From Candidatus Pelearchaeum maunauluense (GTDB lineage Archaea > Thermoproteota > Nitrososphaeria_A > Caldarchaeales > Caldarchaeaceae): a stretch of 64,000 nt of DNA. The notes under the pieces were generated by a model, which was not told the origin of the DNA, searched no databases, and saw only the letters and a list, made by a program, of their open reading frames with translations. The stretch's first letter is position 1; the number at the start of each line of letters is the position of its first letter. Shown here piece after piece: positions 16,845 to 24,900 of the stretch. A program made the translations under genes and the position numbers. Where the stretch lies: contig JANVYQ010000004.1 of assembly GCA_030059675.1 (NCBI GenBank), positions 62,001-126,000 of the forward strand. Direction: 5' to 3'.

Positions 16845-18988
16845 CTCTCGGGATACAGCACCTCGTAGATATAGACGTAGGCAAAAGCCCTGTATGGTGG
16901 GCTTGAAGCGTAAACCAGCCTAAAATGTTCTAGCTGCGGCTCCTCGTAGATGAGCTGCGTCGTAGTACCTATCTGTCGTGGCTTGTATGGTATTAGCTGG
17001 CCTAGTAGCGTCTCTTGCCAGAACTTGTCGGTTGGGTTGAAGTTCTGGTCCATGTATTCCGACTCTTCAAACTGGTATCCTACCTGCTTAGCTATCCTGA
17101 GCATCCATATCCACTTCCCATCCTCACCGAAACCTAGGAACGTGCCAGAGACCTGACCTCCCTGGATTGAGAACAGGCCCGTAACGAATATTACCACGTG
17201 GGTGACGCCGTGCCTCCTGAAAACATCAACCGCTACCTTCTCATCCGACATGAATGCATAGGCTACCTCTCCAATCTGCGTGCTGTTGAGGGTGGCGTTG
17301 TCAATTAATGTAGTCTTGTTACCCAGAACCGTTATCCAGTAGCCATAGTCCCACCAGGAAGCTACTACGGCGTCGCTGGGTAGGTTGTCGCGCATCCAGG
17401 CCAGCGCTTTAGGCCAAGCGTCCTCAAACCCCCTTATGGGTATACTACTGCTCAGCAGTGTTACGGGCTGGTATCCCTGGTCAACGGGTGATATGCTGGT
17501 TCCGCGTAGGTTTATTCCACCGTAAACCCCTGGGAGGATGCTGTAGGAGATGAAGAATAGTATGAGTAGGGGCGTGAGTATAGCGTAGGATTTAGGTATT
17601 GCTATGTGGCGTTTTCTGGTGCTTGCTGAGGCGCTCAATAGCTGGCCTAGTGAGCTGAAGAGTGATGTGAAGGCCTGGCCAGCCGCCAACGCTACTGCTG
17701 GCGCCGCTATCAGAACTAGCCTAACCATAGAGGCTGAGAAGTAGATGCTCAATATTGTGAAGAGGGCTATGAAGAGGCTTGTCTGGTCTGCTCTCCGCAG
17801 CATGACGTACAGCCCGTAGGGGACGAAGAGGAGGAGCACTCCGAAGTCGGAGAAGAGGACGGCCCAGGTTGATAGCTGGTTCTCGGCAACCGACTCAATA
17901 ATGGGCAGTTCGTCTCTAAGCCATGGCAGGAGGACGGATAGGAACTTGAGGGATGGCACTCTAATAGCGTTAGCCGCTATGGCGACGCCCATTATGATGA
18001 TACCCGCTATTATCACCAAGTAGGGTAGTGTCCGCCTAATCGTTGTAGAGCCTATGTGTGAAGCGATTTCAAAAACAATCAAGAGCCCTATTGAGAGTAT
18101 GCCTGTGAATAGCGTAAATTCAAACAGGTATCTAACCCCTAGTTTGGGAACCATTATAGCTATGAGCGCGTAGGTGGCGTAAGTTATTGCTGTAGCTGTT
18201 AGGAGCTGTGTCCTATACCTTCCTATGAGCGCGAGGAAGACTGTGAAGAGCGGTATGAATGCTAGTGGAAATTTATGCGCTCCCCAGCTTGCGGCCATGA
18301 AGCCTAGTAGAAGGCCAGAAAGTATGGAGTAAGCCACGACGCCTTTCTCACTCCTCCCCTCCTTTATGGCGAGCAGGAAGAGGAGATAACCCCCAAGCAT
18401 CAGGGGTATGCTCAAGCTCTCATCATCAAACCACCCTAGGTGGGTTCTCCCTATGTGGGCAGCGCTTATAGCCAAGAATAATGCTGCCGCAAGGCCTGTG
18501 GGGCCGCCCCCAAGCTCTCGCCCCAAGAAGTAGATTGCAATAACCGCCACGACGCCATAAACTACTGGGAGCATAGCCGCAAGCTCGAGAGGGTCTACAC
18601 GAACTCCCATCATAGCTAGGATGTTGTAGATGAATGCCATGGAGAAGGGAAGTCCTGGGAAGGCTGTTATCCCAACGTCGCGGCCGTATGGGTACCATGA
18701 CGAGTAGTCGTGCCAGTTGAAGAACTCTATGAAGCCTCCCCATCCCCTATCTATGATGAACCGCGCCTCCTTAAACTGCATCCAGGGGTCAAACTCTGAG
18801 AGCGCGACACCCCATCTTATCGGGAGTACGCGGAGTATGAATGCTATAGCGAGTATTAGGGCTAGTATGGAGAGCTCTATAACGTATTGCCTCCCTCCAA
18901 ACCGTCTATCTATGCTTCTCAAGACTTCAAAGAATGTGCCTACGCCTCGCAAAGCCTCCACCGCAGCGCGTCTCTCCCCGCTCATCAC
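16841..18988 (-). CDS. aglB: oligosaccharyltransferase catalytic subunit AglB (STT3)
   Basis: A 715-residue protein with about 13 membrane helices followed by an external catalytic domain. The first external loop carries the acidic metal motif in SEFDPWMQF (Asp67). The acceptor-binding WWDYG motif is at 545-549, followed by a DK-type motif region SDEKVAVDVFRRHGVTH. It transfers glycans from dolichol-type carriers to Asn in N-X-S/T sequons on the outside of the membrane. Divergently placed to a gene whose product resembles the OST3/OST6 membrane domain, which may be functionally meaningful. Confidence 0.93.
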   Translation of the reverse strand: MMSGERRAAVEALRGVGTFFEVLRSIDRRFGGRQYVIELSILALILAIAFILRVLPIRWGVALSEFDPWMQFKEARFIIDRGWGGFIEFFNWHDYSSWYPYGRDVGITAFPGLPFSMAFIYNILAMMGVRVDPLELAAMLPVVYGVVAVIAIYFLGRELGGGPTGLAAALFLAISAAHIGRTHLGWFDDESLSIPLMLGGYLLFLLAIKEGRSEKGVVAYSILSGLLLGFMAASWGAHKFPLAFIPLFTVFLALIGRYRTQLLTATAITYATYALIAIMVPKLGVRYLFEFTLFTGILSIGLLIVFEIASHIGSTTIRRTLPYLVIIAGIIIMGVAIAANAIRVPSLKFLSVLLPWLRDELPIIESVAENQLSTWAVLFSDFGVLLLFVPYGLYVMLRRADQTSLFIALFTILSIYFSASMVRLVLIAAPAVALAAGQAFTSLFSSLGQLLSASASTRKRHIAIPKSYAILTPLLILFFISYSILPGVYGGINLRGTSISPVDQGYQPVTLLSSSIPIRGFEDAWPKALAWMRDNLPSDAVVASWWDYGYWITVLGNKTTLIDNATLNSTQIGEVAYAFMSDEKVAVDVFRRHGVTHVVIFVTGLFSIQGGQVSGTFLGFGEDGKWIWMLRIAKQVGYQFEESEYMDQNFNPTDKFWQETLLGQLIPYKPRQIGTTTQLIYEEPQLEHFRLVYASSPPYRAFAYVYIYEVLYPES

Positions 18989-19032
18989 GTGAATTTAAGC
19001 CAATCGCCAAGTCTGTCAGACCTGAGAATGAC

Positions 19033-19506
19033 GTGTTGGGAGATGTGGTTAAATACGCGCTACTGGATTGGCTTCATGCCAGCATGTCGCATAGGAAGGA
19101 GCGAGGAAAGACCGCAGAACCCCTCTTTACACGGATTGTGGATTCTCTTACAAACCTATCACAATCAAAGACTGTCCGTAACATAATCATAATCCTAGTT
19201 ATCGTGGCGATAATCGCTATAGCAAGCGGCCTTCCATATAACATGACAGTGGAGAGCATCGGTGTGGCGTTTATAGGCGGAAGCATAAGGGTATTCATCC
19301 CAAGCCTTCGCGCCCAGACGTATGCAGAACTGCTGGTAACCAGCACGTTCTACATATTCGGCTTCATAGGAATACTTCTCTATATACTGGCTTCGCAGCA
19401 GGTTGGCAGCCCTAGGAGCAATAGGTATATGATAATCTTCAGCGTCCTGCTCTTGTTGTTTGCTTTTCTGGGGCTTATAGGTGGTTTCATATCCAAGCTG
19501 GGCTAG
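19033..19506 (+). CDS. small polytopic membrane protein, candidate OST3/OST6-like subunit
   Basis: About 157 residues: a charged cytoplasmic-looking N-terminus, a hydrophobic helix (IIIILVIVAIIAIASGL), a weaker one, and two strong C-terminal helices. In the C-terminal 60 residues, the spacing of E..., Y, P at +20, R at +24, LI at +41/42, F at +45 and K at +48 (counted from the Tyr) coincides with my memory of yeast Ost3. No thioredoxin domain is present. It is divergent from aglB, the catalytic partner expected for such a subunit. Start at GTG because GAATTTAAG lies about 35 bases upstream; a TTG follows immediately. Family assignment is inference. Confidence 0.45.
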   Translation: MLGDVVKYALLDWLHASMSHRKERGKTAEPLFTRIVDSLTNLSQSKTVRNIIIILVIVAIIAIASGLPYNMTVESIGVAFIGGSIRVFIPSLRAQTYAELLVTSTFYIFGFIGILLYILASQQVGSPRSNRYMIIFSVLLLLFAFLGLIGGFISKLG

Positions 19507-20147
19507 CGTAATACCATTACGCCGTCCTCTGTTATTCTAAAGACCTTCTGCTTAGCGGTTGATGGTTTTTCCAGAACTGCTACCTTAACGCTGGGTGTTG
19601 GCGCGTTTTCTAGGCGTATGACAAAATCAGACCAGTAGCCTACTATTCTCCCAGCCACCAGCCGCGGCTTGGGCTCAGCTGGTACGTCATGCACCTGCCC
19701 TACTATGATGCTGGCTAACCTCTCTCGGATGATAAGCTCCTTGAGAAGAGCTGTCTGGAAGGCCAGCCTCCTATACACTGGCATGTCCCGCCTCACGTCG
19801 CCGACGGTGGCGAGTCTGTGCAGGTAGGTTAGGTCATCGCATACTATCAAGCCCGCACCGCGGGGAAGAGACTCTGAAAGCCTTATCATAGCCTCCTCCT
19901 GCTCATCAAAGTTCTTTGGGCTTGTTAAGTAAATCAAATCAGGCTCAACATCATGCACGTTAAGCAGGTGTTCCAGCCTAGGTAGGTAGAGCCTCTCCCC
20001 GCAGTCAACCCACATGACAGCCTCCCCACGCCTCATATAGCTTATAGCTACATGGAGAGCCAATGAGGTCTTCCCAGTCTTCTCCTCACCATATACTAGA
20101 TACACGCGACCCCTATCCAGCTCCCCCTCAAAGAACCGTGAAAGCAA
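19503..20147 (-). CDS. RecA/RadA-superfamily ATPase, RadB-like
   Basis: A 214-residue single RecA-fold ATPase. Walker A is VYGEEKTGKTSLALHVAIS and Walker B is GAGLIVCDDL near residue 105. There is no N-terminal helix-hairpin-helix domain, which sets it apart from RadA and fits the RadB/KaiC-like recombinase accessory group. Such proteins bind DNA and modulate homologous recombination in archaea. QVHDVPAEP near 150 corresponds to the region usually followed by the L2 loop. Stop shares CTAG with the convergent membrane gene. Confidence 0.75.
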   Translation of the reverse strand: MLSRFFEGELDRGRVYLVYGEEKTGKTSLALHVAISYMRRGEAVMWVDCGERLYLPRLEHLLNVHDVEPDLIYLTSPKNFDEQEEAMIRLSESLPRGAGLIVCDDLTYLHRLATVGDVRRDMPVYRRLAFQTALLKELIIRERLASIIVGQVHDVPAEPKPRLVAGRIVGYWSDFVIRLENAPTPSVKVAVLEKPSTAKQKVFRITEDGVMVLR

Positions 20148-20227
20148 AGGCGCCTGCCCCGCCTTATTACCCCATTAAAGAGAAATAAAAAAGGCACAAA
20201 ATATTATGATGAACGGTCTGCGCAGGT

Positions 20228-20548
20228 ATGGTGCGAATAATACGCTTCAAGCGCAGATATCTAGACCTCATAATACAGGGTAAGAAGAGCATAACTATAA
20301 GACCCGCAGATGGCCGGCGCTATGAGCAGAGCCTAATTCTAACAGATGGTAAGCGTCGCGTGAATACTGAGCTGATTTACGTTAGGGAGGACAGGTTAAG
20401 GAATGCTCTAAGATTCTATCGCCAAGAAGGGTTTAACACGCCCCAGGAGTTGCTGAATACCCTAAAGTCTCTCTATCCAGGAATACGTATGTCAAGCAGG
20501 GTGAATATAATCAAGTTTAGACCACTCAATACCGATGCCTCCAAGTGA
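20228..20548 (+). CDS. ASCH/PUA-like domain protein
   Basis: A 106-residue protein opening with IRFKRRYLDLIIQGKKSITIRP, the ligand-binding start of the ASCH fold (GxKxxTIR). It has a PUA-like barrel and is predicted to bind RNA or nucleotide; function unknown. The last 20 residues are basic. Stands alone between the RadB-like gene and tRNA-Cys; the following 160 bases hold no gene I can support. Confidence 0.65.
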   Translation: MVRIIRFKRRYLDLIIQGKKSITIRPADGRRYEQSLILTDGKRRVNTELIYVREDRLRNALRFYRQEGFNTPQELLNTLKSLYPGIRMSSRVNIIKFRPLNTDASK

Positions 20549-20710
20549 TGCTCATCTCTTTGGTAGGAACTTGCTCAGTAGCTTAGCCATTAGTGAGAGG
20601 ATTCTTTGTCTGGAGATGGCCTAACCTTCAAAACAGAATAAGAAGCCATGCTCAATACTCCACTCAACATCCAAAATCACGCTACAACATAGCATAAAAA
20701 AGGTTGTAAA

Positions 20711-20805
20711 AGCCGGGGAGGGGATTTGCACCCCTGTAGAGTGGGTCTGCAGCCCACCGCCTAGCTGCTCGGCCGTCGGGGGCTCCTCATGGAGCCAACC
20801 CCGGC
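20711..20805 (-). tRNA. tRNA-Cys (anticodon GCA) with a 23-nt intron between positions 8 and 9
   Basis: Acceptor GCCGGGG/CCCCGGC plus T73; anticodon arm GTGGG-CTGCAGA-CCCAC gives GCA; T arm AGGGG-TGCAAAT-CCCCT. The intron at 20775-20797 forms a complete bulge-helix-bulge: outer helix GGC/GCC, 4-bp helix CGGG/CCCG, bulge GT|T, inner helix GGCTCC/GGAGCC around ATGA, bulge AC|G. Cutting after the second bulge base joins T8 to G9 and gives a normal tRNA. A second GCCGGGG just upstream is not the 5' end. The 3' end of the neighbouring coding gene overlaps the first exon. Confidence 0.93.
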
Positions 20806-21062
20806 CTTGCCCCGGCTCTACTTTTGCTATGTGTTGCTTGTTTTTGAGGTTTTATCACCACTGGGCGTGTAGTGGTTGCCATTACGTAGCCCAGCCAGCC
20901 TATGATTAGGAAGATGAAGAGGGTTATTAGGAGTACGGGTAGGCGTACAGCGAGCTCGCTGTCAAGGCCTGGTATTAGGTCAAAGAACCATAAAGAGTAT
21001 ATCACAGCTCCCATGGCTGCGAAGAGCATCAACGCGGCGCCCACTAGCTTAACGCCTGACAC
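20787..21062 (-). CDS. small two-helix membrane protein overlapping tRNA-Cys
   Basis: A 91-residue protein with two hydrophobic segments (VGAALMLFAAMGAVIYSLWFF and the LLITLFIFLIIGWLGYV region) and a basic C-terminal tail (TTTRPVVIKPQKQATHSKSRAGARPG). No family recognised. The last codons and the TGA stop lie inside the tRNA-Cys gene, with the stop in the intron. Either the two are expressed from one transcript or the protein ends in DNA already used by the tRNA. Divergent from the membrane-anchored regulator; the palindrome near 21.1 kb lies between them. Confidence 0.5.
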   Translation of the reverse strand: MSGVKLVGAALMLFAAMGAVIYSLWFFDLIPGLDSELAVRLPVLLITLFIFLIIGWLGYVMATTTRPVVIKPQKQATHSKSRAGARPGLAP

Positions 21063-21095
21063 GACTGCTCCCTCGTCATATCCAGCCGTAATATC

Positions 21096-21124
21096 TCCAG
21101 CATTTAACCTATTTTAATGCTGGA
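21096..21124. promoter_or_regulatory. 9-bp inverted repeat between divergent genes, probable operator
   Basis: TCCAGCATT and AATGCTGGA form a perfect 9-bp inverted repeat around an 11-base AT-rich spacer (TAACCTATTTT). It lies in the divergent promoter region of the winged-helix membrane regulator and the two-helix membrane protein, so autoregulation is likely. Binding is not demonstrated. Confidence 0.5.
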
Positions 21125-21176
21125 CTGTTTATATATCGTTAATTCTGGTTTAGGTCTGTTGGGTTCGTCAAGTGGT

Positions 21177-21611
21177 ATGTCGCAGCGTCATGAGCGGAGC
21201 GTAGACGCTGAGCTTAGGGGAAGGACGCTGGAGGTCTATATCTATCTACTCAGGCGGAATGAGCCTGTCGGTGTGCGTGAGGTGCAGCGTCATCTCTGCT
21301 TCTCAAGTCCAAGCGTAGCTTTCCACCATTTGGAGAAGTTGAAGAGTCTCGGAGTTGTGGAGAAGGATGAATCAGGCCAATACCGCGTGGTGGGGAAGGT
21401 TGATGCGGCCGTCCTTCATGCTTTCACGAGGGTCGGAAGCCTAATACTCCCAAGAATGCTCTTCTATGCTGTATTCTTCACAACATTCACGCTCCTATAC
21501 ATAATCACCAACATAGCATCGCCAAACCCCTACGCAATAGTGCTTGGGCTGTCAGCCTCAGCAGCGTGTTGGTTTGAGACGATAAGGACATGGGTGAAGA
21601 AGCCATGGTAG
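21177..21611 (+). CDS. membrane-anchored winged-helix transcriptional regulator
   Basis: About 144 residues. Residues 5-80 form a winged helix (RGRTLEVYIYLLRRNEPVGVREVQRHLCFSSPSV... in two parts, followed by HHLEKLKSLGVVEKDE...YRV). Residues 90-140 hold two membrane helices (ILPRMLFYAVFFTTFTLLYII and YAIVLGLSASAACWF). Such archaeal one-component regulators sense an envelope signal. The ATG giving MSQRHERS was chosen as the only start that places the winged helix near the N-terminus; it lies about 60 bases past TTTATATAT. Next gene follows 50 bases later on the same strand. Confidence 0.7.
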   Translation: MSQRHERSVDAELRGRTLEVYIYLLRRNEPVGVREVQRHLCFSSPSVAFHHLEKLKSLGVVEKDESGQYRVVGKVDAAVLHAFTRVGSLILPRMLFYAVFFTTFTLLYIITNIASPNPYAIVLGLSASAACWFETIRTWVKKPW

Positions 21612-21663
21612 CTGTTCTAAAACATAGAACTACTATCAAGAATTTGGAGGAGATGAGAAAGAT

Positions 21664-21990
21664 ATGCGCTCTCTTATAATATCGGCTTTACTGGGCGTGG
21701 TCTTAGGAGCTGGTCTATTTACAGCAGTAACATTCTTCACAGCCGCTTATGTTGAGACTCCCGAGCTTGTGGCTAAACAAGTTGTAACAAAAACAGTAAC
21801 GGAGACCATGACGACTGCTGAGGAGCTGGCGGCGCCTTCTACCACCGTTGCTAAGGAGTACGGTGCTGAAGAGGCTAAGCAAATAGTTACGACTCCTATA
21901 GATTTTCTCTTACTATCCATCACAGCCAGCTCTATAGCTGTTGCGGGAGCTGCTTATATAATAGCGCGGCAACGAATGCATTCAAGATAA
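21664..21990 (+). CDS. small bitopic membrane protein, possible regulator partner
   Basis: A 108-residue protein with an N-terminal hydrophobic segment (LIISALLGVVLGAGLFTAVTF), an external-looking Thr/Ala/Glu-rich middle (KTVTETMTTAEELAAPSTT) and a C-terminal membrane helix (LLLSITASSIAVAGAAYII) ending in a basic tail. No family recognised. Its position directly behind a membrane-anchored winged-helix protein suggests a sensor or cofactor role, an inference from order only. Confidence 0.45.
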   Translation: MRSLIISALLGVVLGAGLFTAVTFFTAAYVETPELVAKQVVTKTVTETMTTAEELAAPSTTVAKEYGAEEAKQIVTTPIDFLLLSITASSIAVAGAAYIIARQRMHSR

Positions 21991-22132
21991 CCGCGTCAAA
22001 TTCTTGTAGAGTATTAGCGGGGAAAAAATTATCCATAACCTATGGCTCTATTGTTGAGTATAGTATTTTCCGAAAAGGTGCTGAGAATGTGATATACGCT
22101 TAAATAAGAGATTGACTATCTGCACCAACAGT

Positions 22133-23884
22133 ATGGCGGAGATAATTTTAACGTTTGACCCCTCGTTGGGTCATCAGTTTCACAATTTCCCACTACTCAG
22201 CTTCCTTCCATGCGCTCCAGTCAGATATGTTCCAGCACCAGTGTATAATTACCTCGCATTACCAGACGCTCCCGCCGATGAGTATGGCCGCGCCATACTA
22301 GCTCCATACGCGGTTAGAAAGATAGAAGCAGCTCTAAAGAAGAAGTCAAAATTCAACGTGGTTGTAGCGCATCCAAAATACATAGAGCGTTTCATAACGC
22401 GAGAAACCAAGATAATCGCAGTGAATACGATGGACCCACTAGGGTTAGGTCCTCTCTCATTAATGTTCAATAACGCTGGAAGGGAGCGCTCCTGGGTTAC
22501 TGCGGAGTTCAGCTCGTTGATAAGGCGCATCAATAAGAAACGACGCGAAGTTCGATGTGATGCCAAGCTTGTGGTAGGCGGCTCTGGAGAGTGGGAATTT
22601 GAGCATATGCCACAAATGCTGGAAATCTGGAACATAGATTACGTAGTTCAGGGAGAGATGGACGACATAATCCACCTCCTATTTGAGCAGATAATAGAAG
22701 ACAGTATAGACACGGGTATCTTCCTCTTCGGGTATAAGACGACTATGTTTGACGAGCATGGACGGCCTAGGATAAGATACGTAAAGGACGAGCATGGGCG
22801 CTTCATATGTAGGCATCCATTCTCCAAGTATAGGCTGCCTAAGATTGAGGACATCCCAACAATCATTGCGCCGACGATAAGTGGGCAGGCAGAGATAATG
22901 CGCGGCTGTGGGATAAACTGTGATTTCTGCGAGGTTACAACAAGGCCTCTGAGATACTATCCTCCTGAGAAGGTTTTGGAAGAGGTTCGAGTGAATAGGC
23001 GCGGTGGGATAGACAAGGCGTGGTTCGTCACGGATAACCAGTGGGCATACATGGTTCATGACTCAGACTTCTGGCCTAACAAGGAGGCCATACTAGAGCT
23101 TTACCGCACGGTTATCGGGAGAGGCGGCGTATCACACGCCAACCCCATGCACGCCACCCTGGCGCCTGTGGTTGCGGAACCAGAGCTGGCGTTCGGCATA
23201 GCAAGCATAGTTGGGGCTGGCCCAAGTAAGCACATAGGCGTCCAGATAGGCCTTGAGACAGGCAGCGATAAGCTTGTCCTGGCGCATATGGCTAATAAGG
23301 CTAAGCCCCTCAAGGTAGGTGTTCATGGGACGTGGGCTGAGATAGTTGTTGAAGGCCAGAAGATATACAATGCAGCGTACTGGATTCCAGCTTACACGAT
23401 AATAATAGGACAGGCTGGAGAGGAGGATGAGGACATCTGGGATACGATTGGCTTGATAAACTACATGGCCTCTGAGGAGCTTTACTTCACGGTAACGCCG
23501 ATGGCGCTGGTGAATCTTGGAGCTCTCCGCGGGACGAATACGCTGACCGACGTTTATGGTAGCCTGACCCCAGCTCAGGCAGCGCTAATCTATGTATGTT
23601 GGCGGAACACTAAGAGAATGGCAGAGACCCTAGTCTGGCGCTTATACCGTGGAAACCCGATATTCAGGATTCTCACGACAGGACTCTTAACCTATGGCGC
23701 GGCCTTCTGGCTTGATAGGCTTGAGAAACACCTATGTAAGCTAAACCCAGGAGCGGAGAAAGCCATAGAGAAAGCCAAGAGATACGTTCATATTAAGAGA
23801 CTTGGAACAAACTTTAGAAAGCTACGTGAAGAGTTTAAACGCTATAAGGCGTTAAGCGCCACGCGGCTTCGCGTCTCTTCGTAA
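22133..23884 (+). CDS. B12-binding-type radical SAM protein
   Basis: About 583 residues. The N-terminal 190 residues contain a cobalamin-binding-like Rossmann pattern ending in KLVVGGSGEWEF and IDYVVQGEMDD. The radical SAM cluster motif is RGCGINCDFCEV (CxxxCxxC) near residue 265, followed by PEKVLEEVRVNRRGGIDKAWFVTDNQ and the late IGVQIGLETGSDKL strand. The family makes C-C bonds or methylations; archaeal members include enzymes that modify tetraether lipids, but the substrate here is not visible. ATG giving MAEIILTF was preferred over an upstream ATG. Confidence 0.75.
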   Translation: MAEIILTFDPSLGHQFHNFPLLSFLPCAPVRYVPAPVYNYLALPDAPADEYGRAILAPYAVRKIEAALKKKSKFNVVVAHPKYIERFITRETKIIAVNTMDPLGLGPLSLMFNNAGRERSWVTAEFSSLIRRINKKRREVRCDAKLVVGGSGEWEFEHMPQMLEIWNIDYVVQGEMDDIIHLLFEQIIEDSIDTGIFLFGYKTTMFDEHGRPRIRYVKDEHGRFICRHPFSKYRLPKIEDIPTIIAPTISGQAEIMRGCGINCDFCEVTTRPLRYYPPEKVLEEVRVNRRGGIDKAWFVTDNQWAYMVHDSDFWPNKEAILELYRTVIGRGGVSHANPMHATLAPVVAEPELAFGIASIVGAGPSKHIGVQIGLETGSDKLVLAHMANKAKPLKVGVHGTWAEIVVEGQKIYNAAYWIPAYTIIIGQAGEEDEDIWDTIGLINYMASEELYFTVTPMALVNLGALRGTNTLTDVYGSLTPAQAALIYVCWRNTKRMAETLVWRLYRGNPIFRILTTGLLTYGAAFWLDRLEKHLCKLNPGAEKAIEKAKRYVHIKRLGTNFRKLREEFKRYKALSATRLRVSS

Positions 23885-23922
23885 CAAACATTTAAGAAAA
23901 AGGATCACAGCCTTCTCTCTGA

Positions 23923-24900
23923 ATGGCGGCAGGGAAAATCTTTGACCTGATAGTCAGACCTTCTAGGTTCTTTTCAGGTTTGAGCGACAGCGAATCGCTC
24001 TTAAAAGGGCTCGCCGTGTTTGTTGTCGCAGTTCTCCTCAGCGCTGTCTCATTCCTATACTTCTACGCCAACAAAGTCAAAACTGTCTTAGTATTGGGGC
24101 CTTTCTCCAATATTGAACTTCCATTACTCCCGCCTGATTATGTTACTATGTTCTCGCTTAACCGCCTCTTCTTGACGGTTCTTTTCCTCCTAGGGATAAG
24201 CCGCGTGGCTACTAAGTTCATGCATGTGAGGCATAGCGTTAATATAAAACGCGCAACTAACGCGGCTCTCTACACGTTCCTAACTCTAGCAATAATTACC
24301 GCGGCTAGTATCCCTCTATTGCTGGCGTATCCTGTTCAGACGTATGGTATAGTTGGAATCAGTGTGGAGGATGTGTATGTAGAGAATGCTACTCTAACTG
24401 GTGTGGGAGAAGATGGTAGTGTTGTTAGTATAGTGGATAAGCCTATAAGAGCTCAGCGGCTTGAAGTTATTTACCTGGATAAGAATGGAAGCCCAATAGA
24501 CTGGAGGAGCATACGTCCTACAGATGCTCTGGAGATAATAAACTTCTCAAAGCCTATAATGATACTTTACGACGCCGCTACCGTCGGTGATGTAAAGCTC
24601 CCCAAGAGAATAGTCGCCGAGAGTGAGAATATAACCTCACTACATAGGATAGTGTATGGAAGACTGTCCGAGGTTCAACAAGTTATTCTGGGTGGCTCTC
24701 TTCTAAGCGAGGGTGCTGCGCCTATAGTTATAGCAATCGTAATCTTGACAGCGTTCTCGCGTATATGGCTTGTGGCGATAAATATCCTGGCGTTCAAAGT
24801 GATGTACGGCTCATCAACGCGGGCAACGTTGGCTCTAGGTATCTTCATGTACGTGGTATTTACGCTCTTCGGCCTTCCCCCAATAGCTGGAGCGGGTTAG
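23923..24900 (+). CDS. multi-pass membrane protein with a Yip1-like start
   Basis: A 325-residue membrane protein. The opening MAAGKIFDLIVRPSRFFSGL resembles the cytoplasmic start of Yip1-domain proteins. Helices follow at about 27-48, 80-100, 118-140, then a 120-residue external-looking domain with several N-x-S/T sites (for instance ENAT, NFSK, ENIT), then two C-terminal helices. Function unknown; the sequons would make it a possible AglB substrate. Stop shares TTAG with the convergent coaD gene. Confidence 0.5.
   Translation: MAAGKIFDLIVRPSRFFSGLSDSESLLKGLAVFVVAVLLSAVSFLYFYANKVKTVLVLGPFSNIELPLLPPDYVTMFSLNRLFLTVLFLLGISRVATKFMHVRHSVNIKRATNAALYTFLTLAIITAASIPLLLAYPVQTYGIVGISVEDVYVENATLTGVGEDGSVVSIVDKPIRAQRLEVIYLDKNGSPIDWRSIRPTDALEIINFSKPIMILYDAATVGDVKLPKRIVAESENITSLHRIVYGRLSEVQQVILGGSLLSEGAAPIVIAIVILTAFSRIWLVAINILAFKVMYGSSTRATLALGIFMYVVFTLFGLPPIAGAG

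Noticed and set aside
20810..20816. Upstream GCCGGGG as the 5' end of tRNA-Cys, with a longer intron
   Set aside because: The nearer copy makes a complete strict BHB and the correct 8/9 join; the upstream copy does not and lies in coding sequence.
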